Shown piece after piece: positions 18,566 to 27,297 of a stretch of DNA of 64,000 nt (position 1 is its first letter; every line of letters begins with the position of its first letter). The position numbers were made by a program, and so were the translations under genes. The notes below the pieces were generated by a model. The model was not told the origin of the DNA, searched no databases, and saw only the letters and a list, made by a program, of their open reading frames with translations. Origin of the DNA: an uncultured Roseburia sp. (GTDB lineage Bacteria; Bacillota; Clostridia; Lachnospirales; Lachnospiraceae); the NCBI GenBank assembly GCA_947647505.1, contig CANSKO010000002.1, positions 1 through 64,000 of the forward strand, written 5' to 3'.

Positions 18566-18629
18566 ACGATCGGACAGAAGAGGGGCGCAGCCGTCCGCTG
18601 CGCATAATTCCAACAAAATGCAGCAGACT

Positions 18630-18721
18630 AAAAGCGTGTCGAAAGATGCATATTTGCCACTTTACGTGTTCCACAGATTGTGACGCGCATATGGCGAAAG
18701 CGTTTTTCCGACACGCTTTTT
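18630..18721 (+). terminator. Large hairpin terminator after the EF-G-like gene
   Basis: AAAAGCGTGTCG pairs with CGACACGCTTTTT across about 66 bases. The loop pairs further (CACA-GAT-TGTG and flanking bases), making a long, nearly complete stem. The right arm ends in five T. It lies just before the signal-peptide gene at 18770. Confidence 0.6.
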
Positions 18722-18769
18722 CGGGTAATCAAAAACAAATTGCGATCATTTTCAAAGGAACGGTGTGAA

Positions 18770-20092
18770 ATGGAACGAAAGAAGATGAGAAGGAAATGTT
18801 TTGCTGTGCTGCTGACGATGGCGCTTGTTATACAGGAACCGTCGCTTTCCAGAGCGGATTATTTTGGAAGGGAGATGTTTTTGAACAGACAGGCCGTAAT
18901 GTACAGCTTTCGAATGGAGCCGGTGCAAAGAGCGGAACTGGAATATGCGGAAGGATTTCGGATTCGCTATTATCTGAACGGAGGCGTTTTAGAAGGGGAA
19001 AACCCGGCAGATTATCAGAAAGAAGAGATGTCTGCGGCTTTGGAAATTCCAATGAGGGAGGGCTATAATTTTGCCGGATGGTACAGGGACAGCCGGTTTG
19101 AAGAGAAGGCGACGGATTTTGAAGCGGATGTTCCGGGAGAGTATGCGCTGTATGCCAAATGGACAAAACGCATAGACGCGCAATACAATATTGATATGTA
19201 TGCGTATCCGAATGCGGCGGCGGGAAAGCGGGCCGGTAAAAAATTAAAGGATGTAACGTATTCTCTGCTGGAACATGTCAAAATACCGGGCATGCCGTCT
19301 ACAAGGGAAGAAGACGTCAGAGAAAGCCGCATACCGGTCGCCGGCCAGTGTCCGCAGGGTATTTGTTTTACAGACGCGTTTCTTCTGATCAGCGCGTACA
19401 GCGAGGACGGTGATTTTGGCTGTCTGCATGTATTTGACCGCGCGACGGGAGCGTATCTGGTTTCTCTTGGCATGAAAAAAGGAAGCCATATGGGAGGTCT
19501 TGCGTTTGACGGAGAAAGCGTGTGGGTATGCCACTCCGGAAGCAGCACGCTGGAACGCATACCATATGCGTTTGTGCAAAAAGAGGCGCAAAATGCGCCG
19601 CAGTCCGTTGTGGACTGTACGGGCAGGTTCAAAGAATATCATGTTGCAAACGCGCCTTCCTGCATTGACTATTACGACGGTATGCTGTGGGTTGCCACGC
19701 ATACGAAATTTTTCAATTCAAAGATGGCGGCTTATAAAGTGACGGAGCATGGGCTGCGGCAGATGAAAACGTATCGGATTCCGGACAAGGTGCAGGGAAT
19801 TGCATTTGACGAAGACGGGCGCGTTTATGTCAGCGCTTCCTATGGAAGAAAAAAATCTTCGTTCCTGAAAGCGTACGCTTCAGTAGAACAGATGGACCAA
19901 AAGCCGGGGGATCCGCTTGTAAAAATTGAAATGCCGCCCTGCTCGGAAGAAATTGCATGGACAAAAGATCAGATATACGTGCTGTTTGAATCGGCCGGAG
20001 AGAAGTATCTGGAAGGAACGGACGGAAGGGGAAAGAGCCTGTCGCCTTTGGATGAAGTGCTCGTTTTACCGCGGGAGTCTGTGTTGGAGTAG
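18770..20092 (+). CDS. Secreted protein with Listeria-Bacteroides repeat and propeller-like region (440 aa)
   Basis: Start at ATG 18770 after AAAGGAA. A signal peptide is visible (KCFAVLLTMALVIQEPSLSRA). Residues about 50-135 contain an InlB B-repeat / Listeria-Bacteroides type unit (YYLNGGVLEG, then REGYNFAGWYRD and GEYALYAKW). The remaining 270 residues have strand-rich repeats such as GDFGCLHVFDRATGAYLVSLG, GGLAFDGESVWVCHSG and GIAFDEDGRVYVSASY, typical of an NHL/YncE-type beta-propeller. No anchor or catalytic motif is seen. Probably an exported binding protein; the ligand is unknown. Confidence 0.75.
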   Translation: MERKKMRRKCFAVLLTMALVIQEPSLSRADYFGREMFLNRQAVMYSFRMEPVQRAELEYAEGFRIRYYLNGGVLEGENPADYQKEEMSAALEIPMREGYNFAGWYRDSRFEEKATDFEADVPGEYALYAKWTKRIDAQYNIDMYAYPNAAAGKRAGKKLKDVTYSLLEHVKIPGMPSTREEDVRESRIPVAGQCPQGICFTDAFLLISAYSEDGDFGCLHVFDRATGAYLVSLGMKKGSHMGGLAFDGESVWVCHSGSSTLERIPYAFVQKEAQNAPQSVVDCTGRFKEYHVANAPSCIDYYDGMLWVATHTKFFNSKMAAYKVTEHGLRQMKTYRIPDKVQGIAFDEDGRVYVSASYGRKKSSFLKAYASVEQMDQKPGDPLVKIEMPPCSEEIAWTKDQIYVLFESAGEKYLEGTDGRGKSLSPLDEVLVLPRESVLE

Positions 20093-20152
20093 GGAATGCG
20101 TCCGTCAGTCAGCTCCCCAAAAACGTAACGCCCGCCACAACATAGTCACAGA

Positions 20153-20367
20153 GCAAATTGGTTTTGCAGCCGGCGCATTGTGCTGCAATTTAGAGCTTCT
20201 TTATCATCCCGCATATATCCAGCTGTGCCCTGCCAGGGATGGCAGGGCAAGTCACAATGTGCATGGATGCGCGTTTGTGACGGCGGCGTCCGCTGACAAT
20301 CACGTATCCGGGATGATTTAGAAGCTCTTAATTGCAGAACACCGCGCCGGCTGCAAAACCAATTTGC
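20153..20367. repeat. 215-nt multibranched inverted-repeat element
   Basis: Arms 20153-20211 and 20309-20367 are both 59 bases and nearly complementary; the outer 24 bases (starting GCAAATTGGTTTTGCAGCCG) are perfect. Inside lie two further hairpins: GCCCTGCC with GGCAGGGC (20227-20248) and GTCACAA with TTGTGAC (20251-20281). There is no ORF. It could be a MITE, a structured RNA or a large terminator. It fills most of the gap between the secreted gene and the leuS promoter. Confidence 0.8.
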
Positions 20368-20383
20368 GCTGCGACGGAACCGC

Positions 20384-20411
20384 TTGACAAATCCATGCCT
20401 TGTGATAAAAT
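20384..20411 (+). promoter_or_regulatory. Promoter of leuS leader
   Basis: TTGACA, 16-base spacer, TAAAAT. The start site would fall near 20418, about 130 bases before leuS and immediately ahead of a terminator-like hairpin. Confidence 0.6.
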
Positions 20412-20423
20412 TTTATTATATGC

Positions 20424-20462
20424 AAACCCGGCAGGGCGAAACGTATGCCGCCGGGTTTTTTG
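20424..20462 (+). terminator. Terminator hairpin in the leuS leader
   Basis: AAACCCGGC pairs with GCCGGGTTT and is followed by a T-run. It lies directly downstream of the promoter and about 90 bases before leuS, so it may be an attenuator. No T-box consensus (AGGGTGGNACCGCG) is visible in the leader. Confidence 0.6.
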
Positions 20463-20551
20463 TTACGACAGGCGGCAGGATGAAGAACGATGTTTTGCCG
20501 GATTTGACAGAGCGTTACAGCGATAAAAAAATTTCCCGGGAGGAAGCTAGT

Positions 20552-22963
20552 ATGGCAGTACCTTACAATCACAGAGCCATTGAGCAGAAATGGCGCAAGA
20601 ACTGGAGCGAGCATCCAATCAATGAAAACGACGGCACAAAAGAGAAATACTATTGTCTCGACATGTTTCCGTATCCGTCCGGCAACGGACTGCACGTAGG
20701 CCACTGGAGGGGATATGTGATATCCGACGTCTGGAGCCGTTATAAATTAATGCAGAATTACTATGTGATCCATCCGATGGGATGGGATGCGTTTGGTCTG
20801 CCCGCGGAGAATTATGCGATTAAGATGGGGACGCACCCGGCGAAGTCCACGGCTGAAAATGTTGCAAAAATCAAAGAGCAGATTCAGGAGATCGCGGCGA
20901 TTTACGACTGGGATATGGAAGTGAATACGACGGACCCGGCTTTTTATAAGTGGACGCAGTGGATTTTTGTGCAGATGTTTCAAAAGGGTCTGGCCTATGA
21001 AAAGGAAATGCCGATTAACTGGTGTCCGTCCTGTAAAACAGGTCTTGCGAACGAGGAAGTTGTAAACGGCAAGTGCGAACGCTGCGGCGCGGACGTGACG
21101 AAAAAGAATCTGAAACAGTGGATGCTTAAGATAACGGAATATGCGGATCGTCTGCTTTCGGATCTGGATAAGCTGGACTGGCCGGAAAAGGTGAAAAAGA
21201 TGCAGTCCGACTGGATTGGCAAAAGTCATGGAGCGGAAGTTGTATTTCCGATAGAAGGGAAAGAAGAGGGCATCACCGTATATACGACGCGTCCGGATAC
21301 GCTCTATGGCGCGACGTTTATGGTGCTTGCGCCGGAGCATGCGCTTGCAAAAGAGCTTGCGACGGACGATACGAGGGCTGCCGTTGAGGAATATATTTAT
21401 CAGTCTTCTCTGAAATCTTCGGTTGATCGTTTGCAGGATAAGGAAAAGACGGGCGTATTTACCGGCAGTTACGCGATCAATCCGTTAAACGGCGCAAAAA
21501 CGCCGATCTGGCTTTCGGATTATGTGCTGGCCGATTATGGCACGGGAGCGATTATGTGCGTTCCGGCGCATGACGATCGTGATTTTGCGTTTGCGAAAAA
21601 GTTTGGCCTTCCGATCGTTCAGGTCATTGCAAAAGATGGCGTGGAAATGGAAGATATGACAGAGGCGTATACGGAAGCGGCAGGGACGATGATAAATTCC
21701 GGCGAATGGAATGGCATGGAATCTTCCGAATTGAAAGCGAAAGCGCCGGAGATGATCGAGAAAAAGGGATTTGGCAGAAAGACGACGAATTACAAGCTGC
21801 GCGACTGGGTATTTTCCCGCCAGCGGTACTGGGGCGAGCCAATTCCGATTATCCATTGTCCGACGTGCGGCGCCGTTCCGGTTCCGGAGGAAGAGCTTCC
21901 GCTTCTGCTGCCGGATGTGGATTCGTATCAGCCGACCGGCACAGGAGAATCGCCGCTTGCCGGTATTGCGTCATGGGTCAATACGACATGTCCCAAATGC
22001 GGCGCGTCTGCAAAGCGCGAGACGAATACGATGCCGCAGTGGGCGGGGTCGTCCTGGTATTTTTTGCGTTATGTGGACAGCAAAAATGAGAATGCGCTCG
22101 TTGGCCGTGAAAAAGCGGACAAATATCTTCCGGTGGATATGTATATTGGCGGCGTGGAGCATGCCGTGCTGCACCTTCTGTATTCCAGATTTTATACAAA
22201 ATTTTTATGCGATATTGGCGTGATTGATTTTGACGAGCCGTTTCAGAAGCTGTTTAATCAGGGCATGATTACCGGAAAGAATGGCATCAAGATGAGCAAG
22301 TCCAAAGGCAACGTCGTATCGCCGGACGATCTGGTTCGGGAGTATGGCTGCGATTCTCTGCGGCTGTATGAGCTTTTTGTAGGACCGCCGGAGCTGGATT
22401 CGGAATGGGACGACAGAGGGATTGAGGGCGTTTATCGCTTCATTTCCAGATTCTTTCATCTTGTGATGGAAAACAAGGACAAAGCGGCGGAAGAGACGAA
22501 GGAACTGAAAAAAATTCGAAACAAGCTGATCTATGACATTACGACAAGGCTTGAGGGCTTTAGTCTGAATACGGTTGTATCAGGATTTATGGAATACAAC
22601 AATAAACTGATCGAGATGTCCCGAAACGGGGGCGTGGATAGGCAGACGCTGGAAGCATTCGTACAGCTGCTTGCGCCGTTTGCGCCGCATATCAGCGAAG
22701 AGCTTTGGCAGGAGCTTGGACATGACGCGTCTGTTTTTTCCGAGAGCTGGCCGGTTTATGATCCAAAAGCGATGGAAGACGACGAAGCAGAGCTTGCGGT
22801 ACAGATCAACGGCAAAACAAAAGCGACGGTAACGCTGCCCAAAGACTGTGCGAAGGAAGAGGCGATCGCCAGAGGAAAAGAGGCGCTTGGCGATAAGCTG
22901 AAAGGAACGGTTATCCGGGAGATTTACGTGCCGGGAAGGATTATAAATATTGTTGCAAAATAA
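20552..22963 (+). CDS. leuS: Leucyl-tRNA synthetase LeuS (803 aa)
   Basis: Charges tRNA-Leu. The HIGH-type motif appears as NGLHVGHWRGY near residue 45, KMSKS as KMSKSKGNVVSP, and the CP1 editing domain holds TTRPDTLYGATF. Two zinc-type Cys clusters are present (CPSCKTGL with CERCG, and CPTCG with CPKCG). The longest ORF starts 56 residues earlier inside the promoter; the family start MAVPYNHRAIEQKW has GGAGG eight bases before ATG 20552. Length is normal for LeuS. The terminator at 22994 closes the gene. Confidence 0.96.
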   Translation: MAVPYNHRAIEQKWRKNWSEHPINENDGTKEKYYCLDMFPYPSGNGLHVGHWRGYVISDVWSRYKLMQNYYVIHPMGWDAFGLPAENYAIKMGTHPAKSTAENVAKIKEQIQEIAAIYDWDMEVNTTDPAFYKWTQWIFVQMFQKGLAYEKEMPINWCPSCKTGLANEEVVNGKCERCGADVTKKNLKQWMLKITEYADRLLSDLDKLDWPEKVKKMQSDWIGKSHGAEVVFPIEGKEEGITVYTTRPDTLYGATFMVLAPEHALAKELATDDTRAAVEEYIYQSSLKSSVDRLQDKEKTGVFTGSYAINPLNGAKTPIWLSDYVLADYGTGAIMCVPAHDDRDFAFAKKFGLPIVQVIAKDGVEMEDMTEAYTEAAGTMINSGEWNGMESSELKAKAPEMIEKKGFGRKTTNYKLRDWVFSRQRYWGEPIPIIHCPTCGAVPVPEEELPLLLPDVDSYQPTGTGESPLAGIASWVNTTCPKCGASAKRETNTMPQWAGSSWYFLRYVDSKNENALVGREKADKYLPVDMYIGGVEHAVLHLLYSRFYTKFLCDIGVIDFDEPFQKLFNQGMITGKNGIKMSKSKGNVVSPDDLVREYGCDSLRLYELFVGPPELDSEWDDRGIEGVYRFISRFFHLVMENKDKAAEETKELKKIRNKLIYDITTRLEGFSLNTVVSGFMEYNNKLIEMSRNGGVDRQTLEAFVQLLAPFAPHISEELWQELGHDASVFSESWPVYDPKAMEDDEAELAVQINGKTKATVTLPKDCAKEEAIARGKEALGDKLKGTVIREIYVPGRIINIVAK

Positions 22964-22993
22964 AGGGAAGCGAATTGGAAAACAAAGCGGACC

Positions 22994-23030
22994 GGCGCAG
23001 GTAATGGAACGATTATCTGCGCCATTTTTT
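22994..23030 (+). terminator. Rho-independent terminator after leuS
   Basis: GGCGCAG pairs with CTGCGCC around a 16-base loop, followed by ATTTTTT. Confidence 0.8.
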
Positions 23031-23071
23031 CGAAAAACAGAAGCGTTCTTGTATAGAAACATATAGAAACG

Positions 23072-23359
23072 ATGCGGGGAACGGATCTTGTTACAGGGGA
23101 TTTTCTGGTTACAGGGCAGAAAAAGAACTGTAACGATAACAGAACGTCGAATTATGTTTATTTTGCCGGAACATTGGATGCTGCGATCTGGGGAGTGGAG
23201 CTGGCGGAGGGAAATCCCACGCAATCTTATAGAACAAAGCAGCCGTTAAAAATTGTTGCGGAGGTAGTAAATTGGGAGCGGCATTCTCCTGAAATGATCA
23301 ATCGTATGATTGAAAATCTTAGAAAGTTATCGGAACAGGGGATAAAGGCGATGGATTAA
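23072..23359 (+). pseudogene. Remnant of a rifampin ADP-ribosyltransferase (arr)
   Basis: The 95-residue frame reads DLVTGDFLVTGQ, NYVYFAGTLDAAIWGVELAEG, then GNPTQSYRTKQPLKIVAEV. These are recognisable blocks of the Arr family (KADL..GD, YVY..TLDAAIWGAELA, GNPT.SYRS). The block normally between AELA and GNPT, with the VEPTGP..DDPN..DKKFP segment, is missing by an in-frame deletion of about 25-30 residues, and the N-terminus is shortened. A working Arr (about 140 residues) transfers ADP-ribose from NAD to rifampin; this copy is very probably dead. It lies directly upstream of a restriction-type gene in AT-rich DNA. Confidence 0.75.
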
Positions 23360-23456
23360 TTGTTTGAATGCTGATACAGAAAATTTTCAGAAACAGAAAA
23401 GAGGACATGCGCAGAGATACCTTTGTCATGAAAATATTACAGAATGGAGAAAAGAA

Positions 23457-25202
23457 ATGTCGAAGTTAAATATAGACCAGCAAACGATAAAGGAGCTGTT
23501 TGAAAATAAAAAGTCAGATTTTTTAATTCCAGATTATCAAAGACCCTATGCATGGGGAGAAATAGAATGTCAGACATTATGGGATGATATTTTCTCATTT
23601 GCTTTTCCAGAAAATGATTATAATAAATTCGATAGTGATAACGACGAATATTTTTTAGGGCCAATCGTTACATACAAAAATCAAAATAAACTGGAAATTA
23701 TAGACGGACAGCAGCGACTGACCACGTTGATGCTATTATTGCGTGCATTTTATTCTAAGTTTACGAATATGCGAGATGAAAACTCAATTAGTACGCGAGA
23801 TGATATCGCAAGATGTATCTGGAAAACGGATGAATTTGGAAAACCGGATAAGAACAAGCTGAAAATAGATTCAGAAGTGTCAACAGATGATGAAAAGGAA
23901 GAGTTTCTGACAATTTTAAGGACAGGGGAGGCAGCGGACAGCAGTAAGAGCAGGTACGCAAAAACGTATCGATTTTTTTCGGATAAAATAAATGAGTTTT
24001 TATTTGAGTACCCATCTTATTTTGCATATTTACCCACACGTATATTAAAAAATTGTATTTTACTGCCAATTGAGGCTGAATCGCAGGATACGGCATTACG
24101 AATTTTTTCTACCTTAAATGACAGAGGAAAGCCTTTATCCGATACAGATATTTTTAAAGCGCAATTTTATAAATTCTATTCAGAGCAGGGAAGAAAAGAG
24201 GAATTTATCAGTCGCTGGAAAGCGCTGGAAGCGTTATGTGATAAAATTTTCCAGGCTCCTTCCGGTTCTCCAATGGATGAATTGTTTACAAGGTATATGT
24301 ACTTTGAAAGAGCAAAGAAGCACAATCGAAATACGACAACGGAGGCATTGAGAAAATTTTACGAAAAGGATGCCTATGCATTATTAAAAAGAGAAGAGAC
24401 ATTAGAGGATTTAGAAAATTTAGCAGCTTTCTGGAGCAATGTTATGTATCAGGAGGCTATATTTTCGGACAGAGCGCTTAGAAAGCTTTTTGTTTTACAC
24501 TATGCGCCAAATGGCATGTGGGCATATCTGACAAGCGTATATTATTTAAAGAACAGGAATGAAAATGGAGAATTGGATGAAGAAAGATTTTATTATTTTT
24601 TAAATAAACTGATAGCGTTTATATGGACCTATGCATTCATGCGTCCAGGAGTGAATGCGTTAAGAACGCCGGCGTATTCTGAAATGGTAAATATAGTAGA
24701 TGGTTTACAGGTGGAATTTAAAGAGTATAAATTTGATATGGAACAGGTCCAAAATGTTCTGAATCAGTACGCTTTTACAAATGGAAGGCCTATAACAAAA
24801 TCCATGCTGGTATGGTGGGCGTTTCATGATGAAAAGCAGGCTTTGTTGAGCCTTGATACGAAGCTGCAAATCGAACACATCTTTCCCAAAAAAAGACAGG
24901 AGAACGAAAGCGCGTTAGGAGATAAAAATAATCTGGAATCCCTGGGCAATAAGACATTATTGGAAGAAAAAATCAATATCAGAGCCTCAGATTATCGTTT
25001 TCAGGATAAAAAGAAATATTATAAAGGCTTTATTACAGATTCAGGAAAGAAAAAAGAGGGCACAAAGATTCAGGAATTAGTATCTTTGGCTGTAAGCTTT
25101 GACAATTTTACAGAAAGTGATATAGTAGAGCGGGAAAAGAAAATAAAAGAAGCATTTATAGAATATCTGCGAGAAACAGAGGTAGTGCAATCATTATATT
25201 GA
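23457..25202 (+). CDS. GmrSD-type (DUF262/DUF1524) restriction-like protein (581 aa)
   Basis: N-terminal DUF262 signatures are IPDYQRPYAWG at residues 24-34 and DGQQRLTTLMLLLRAF at 83-98. The C-terminal DUF1524 HNH-type nuclease motif is IEHIFPKK near residue 473, followed by NNLESLGNKTLLEEKIN. This fused layout resembles single-chain type IV (GmrSD/BrxU-like) enzymes, in which DUF262 uses nucleotide and DUF1524 cuts modified DNA; the target here is unknown. Start set at ATG 23457 after GGAG; the longer ORF begins with TTG and lacks a good site. The gene is markedly AT-richer than its neighbours, suggesting transfer. No methylase is nearby, as expected for type IV. Confidence 0.88.
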   Translation: MSKLNIDQQTIKELFENKKSDFLIPDYQRPYAWGEIECQTLWDDIFSFAFPENDYNKFDSDNDEYFLGPIVTYKNQNKLEIIDGQQRLTTLMLLLRAFYSKFTNMRDENSISTRDDIARCIWKTDEFGKPDKNKLKIDSEVSTDDEKEEFLTILRTGEAADSSKSRYAKTYRFFSDKINEFLFEYPSYFAYLPTRILKNCILLPIEAESQDTALRIFSTLNDRGKPLSDTDIFKAQFYKFYSEQGRKEEFISRWKALEALCDKIFQAPSGSPMDELFTRYMYFERAKKHNRNTTTEALRKFYEKDAYALLKREETLEDLENLAAFWSNVMYQEAIFSDRALRKLFVLHYAPNGMWAYLTSVYYLKNRNENGELDEERFYYFLNKLIAFIWTYAFMRPGVNALRTPAYSEMVNIVDGLQVEFKEYKFDMEQVQNVLNQYAFTNGRPITKSMLVWWAFHDEKQALLSLDTKLQIEHIFPKKRQENESALGDKNNLESLGNKTLLEEKINIRASDYRFQDKKKYYKGFITDSGKKKEGTKIQELVSLAVSFDNFTESDIVEREKKIKEAFIEYLRETEVVQSLY

Positions 25203-25322
25203 AGCATGGAATACGCGGGCAGACAGAATAAACGATTGCGCAAAAGAAGAAAATAAGAAGCAGGGGCAGTCGAACGGACGATTTGGCTGCCCTGGATACG
25301 TATAGGAAAAGAATGGAAGGTT

Positions 25323-26021
25323 ATGGAAAAAATACTGATTGTGGAAGATGAGCCGTGTTTGCGGAAACAGATAAAAGAACTGCTTTGTCAGAACGGATAC
25401 GACGCTGTAACGGCGTCCGGCCAGAGTGAGGCTATGCACCTTTTCTATCAGGATGGCGCAATCGATTTGTTTTTGGTTGACATCTGTCTTATGGATGGGG
25501 ATGGGTTTTCGTTGTGTGAATCGATTCGAAGGCAAAGCGTAAAGCCTGTGTTGTTTCTGACGGCCTGCGACGAGGAAACGTCTATTGTAAAAGGGCTGAA
25601 TCTGGGCGGAGATGATTATATTGTAAAGCCATTTCGCGCGGCGGAACTTGTTTCAAGAATCCGTGCAAATCTGCGCAGACGGGAGGCGTCATGCGCCGTA
25701 AAGGTATTAAAAAGCGGCGATCTGACGCTGGATCTGGAAGGATGTATGGTCTATGAGCAGGGGGAAGATCTGCATCTTGGAGCAGTCGAATATCAGCTTC
25801 TTTTGCTTTTGATGGAAAATGCCGGCCGCATTGTCCGGCGGGAGAGACTGCTGGAGGGGCTGTGGGACGCATGTGGAAAATATGCGGAAGACAATACGCT
25901 TTCGGTGCATATGAGCAGACTTCGCAAGAAGACAAAGGCGCAATACATCGAGACGATACGGGGCTTTGGCTATCGTTTTTTAAAACCGGTAACGGAATGT
26001 CTGGAATGGGGGAAGATATGA
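25323..26021 (+). CDS. OmpR/PhoB-family response regulator (232 aa)
   Basis: Receiver domain with acidic pair VEDE at residues 7-10, phospho-acceptor D53 in LFLVDICLMDGD, the switch threonine in FLTACDE and lysine in YIVKPF. A winged-helix DNA-binding domain occupies about 130-225 (LGAVEYQLLLLLMENAG, then YAEDNTLSVHMSRLRKK and IRGFGYRF). GGAAGG precedes ATG 25323. Its stop overlaps the histidine kinase start (ATGA), so the two are co-translated and almost certainly partners. The likely target is the ABC transporter just downstream. Confidence 0.93.
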   Translation: MEKILIVEDEPCLRKQIKELLCQNGYDAVTASGQSEAMHLFYQDGAIDLFLVDICLMDGDGFSLCESIRRQSVKPVLFLTACDEETSIVKGLNLGGDDYIVKPFRAAELVSRIRANLRRREASCAVKVLKSGDLTLDLEGCMVYEQGEDLHLGAVEYQLLLLLMENAGRIVRRERLLEGLWDACGKYAEDNTLSVHMSRLRKKTKAQYIETIRGFGYRFLKPVTECLEWGKI

Positions 26022-27253
26022 AACAGAATGGGACGGCTTTTTTTGGCATGGGTCTTGCGGCAGGTTTGACGGCGTTTCTTGCTGCGGGGCTTGTGCCGTT
26101 TTTTGTGATGCAGAGAGCGTATATGACGGCGCAGCAGAATCTGATCGGGATTTTGTATGAACAGGATGCGAAAATCTGCGCCGAAATCGTGCCGTTGTTT
26201 TTTGAGCGGGAAATGTATTTTGTGAAGACAGAGGAAGGAGAAGCGGCTATGCATGCGCTTGGCTATACCAGGCAGGGCATTTCTTATCTGTTTCAGAATG
26301 CGGGACTTGGGCGGATGTTGTTTGCCGCCTTGCTGCCGCAGCTGTTTTTGGCGGGTCTGCTGCTGCTTTTTTTGTATGGCCGGGACAGGAAGAGGCGGCA
26401 GGAAGAGGCGCGGCTGGCTGCATGGGTGCGAAGGGCAAAGGCAAAAGGCGAATGCGAACAGAATGTTTCATATCGCTTTTTTGGCAGAGAACTGATTTTT
26501 GAAATTACGGATGTGCTGCAGCGGCTGTATGCAAATAGGAAATTCTGGGAAGAGAAAAACAGATCCATGCAAAGATTTATGGAAAACATTGCGCATCAGA
26601 TGAAAACGCCGTTAAGCTGCATTTCGCTTTCGCTGGATTTTATGGCAGAACAGCAGAGCAGCGGATGGGAGGAGAGGCTTTCGGAATGTTTTTCCTGTGT
26701 GGAACGCATGCATACGCTTTTGCATATGCTGCTTCGCATCGGAATGCTGGAAAACGGAACGGTTGTTATGCAAAAAGAGCGCATTGACATCGAGCTTTTG
26801 CTGAAAGAGTGTCAGGGCGCGCTGCCGGAAGGGGAAAGAATCGAACTGGATGCAAAAGGAATGGGCGAACAGATATATTATGGCGATTCTGACTGGCTGA
26901 GGGAGGCGTTTTTGAATCTGTTCAAAAACTGTCTGGAGCATGATACAGGCGGGCAAAGCATACAAGTGTCTGCGTCTGCGTCGTCTGAAGCAGTCACAAT
27001 ACGGATACGGGATCATGGCGCGGGCATTTTGCAAGAGGATCTGCCGTATATTTTTGATCGGTTTTATGTGCCGGAACAGGTGAAAAAATCACATACGGGA
27101 CTTGGGCTGAATCTGGCCCGATTAATTATTGAGCGGCATTTTGGCAGTCTGAAAGCAGGGAATCATCCGGAGGGAGGCGCTGTATTTACTGTCGCGCTGC
27201 CGATTTACAGCCTGAAAAATGAAAAAATACAGACAAATGTCACCTTCCTGTAA
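26018..27253 (+). CDS. Sensor histidine kinase (411 aa)
   Basis: Start at ATG 26018, overlapping the regulator's stop. Transmembrane helix 1 is at about residues 7-30 (GMGLAAGLTAFLAAGLVPFF) and helix 2 near 105-125 (LFAALLPQLFLAGLLLLFLY), leaving about 75 residues outside the cell as a small sensor. The H box is AHQMKTPLSC, the N box NLFKNCLEHD, and G boxes are IRDHGAGI and GLGLNLARLI. The long extracellular part distinguishes it from the intramembrane-sensing BceS type. It likely phosphorylates the preceding regulator. Confidence 0.92.
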   Translation: MKQNGTAFFGMGLAAGLTAFLAAGLVPFFVMQRAYMTAQQNLIGILYEQDAKICAEIVPLFFEREMYFVKTEEGEAAMHALGYTRQGISYLFQNAGLGRMLFAALLPQLFLAGLLLLFLYGRDRKRRQEEARLAAWVRRAKAKGECEQNVSYRFFGRELIFEITDVLQRLYANRKFWEEKNRSMQRFMENIAHQMKTPLSCISLSLDFMAEQQSSGWEERLSECFSCVERMHTLLHMLLRIGMLENGTVVMQKERIDIELLLKECQGALPEGERIELDAKGMGEQIYYGDSDWLREAFLNLFKNCLEHDTGGQSIQVSASASSEAVTIRIRDHGAGILQEDLPYIFDRFYVPEQVKKSHTGLGLNLARLIIERHFGSLKAGNHPEGGAVFTVALPIYSLKNEKIQTNVTFL

Positions 27254-27270
27254 GATTTCTGTCGTAAGAT
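27248..27270 (+). promoter_or_regulatory. Candidate response-regulator binding repeat before the transporter
   Basis: CTGTAAGATTT is followed by CTGTCGTAAGAT, an imperfect direct repeat of the CTGTAAGAT kind overlapping the kinase 3' end and 28 bases before the permease start. OmpR-family regulators often bind such repeats at promoters of adjacent ABC transporters. Confidence 0.35.
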
Positions 27271-27297
27271 AGAAGCAGGAAAAGGAGGCGAAGGACG

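Noticed and set aside
20093-20551. T-box riboswitch ahead of leuS
   Set aside because: No T-box consensus or specifier stem is visible; only a simple promoter and terminator were found.
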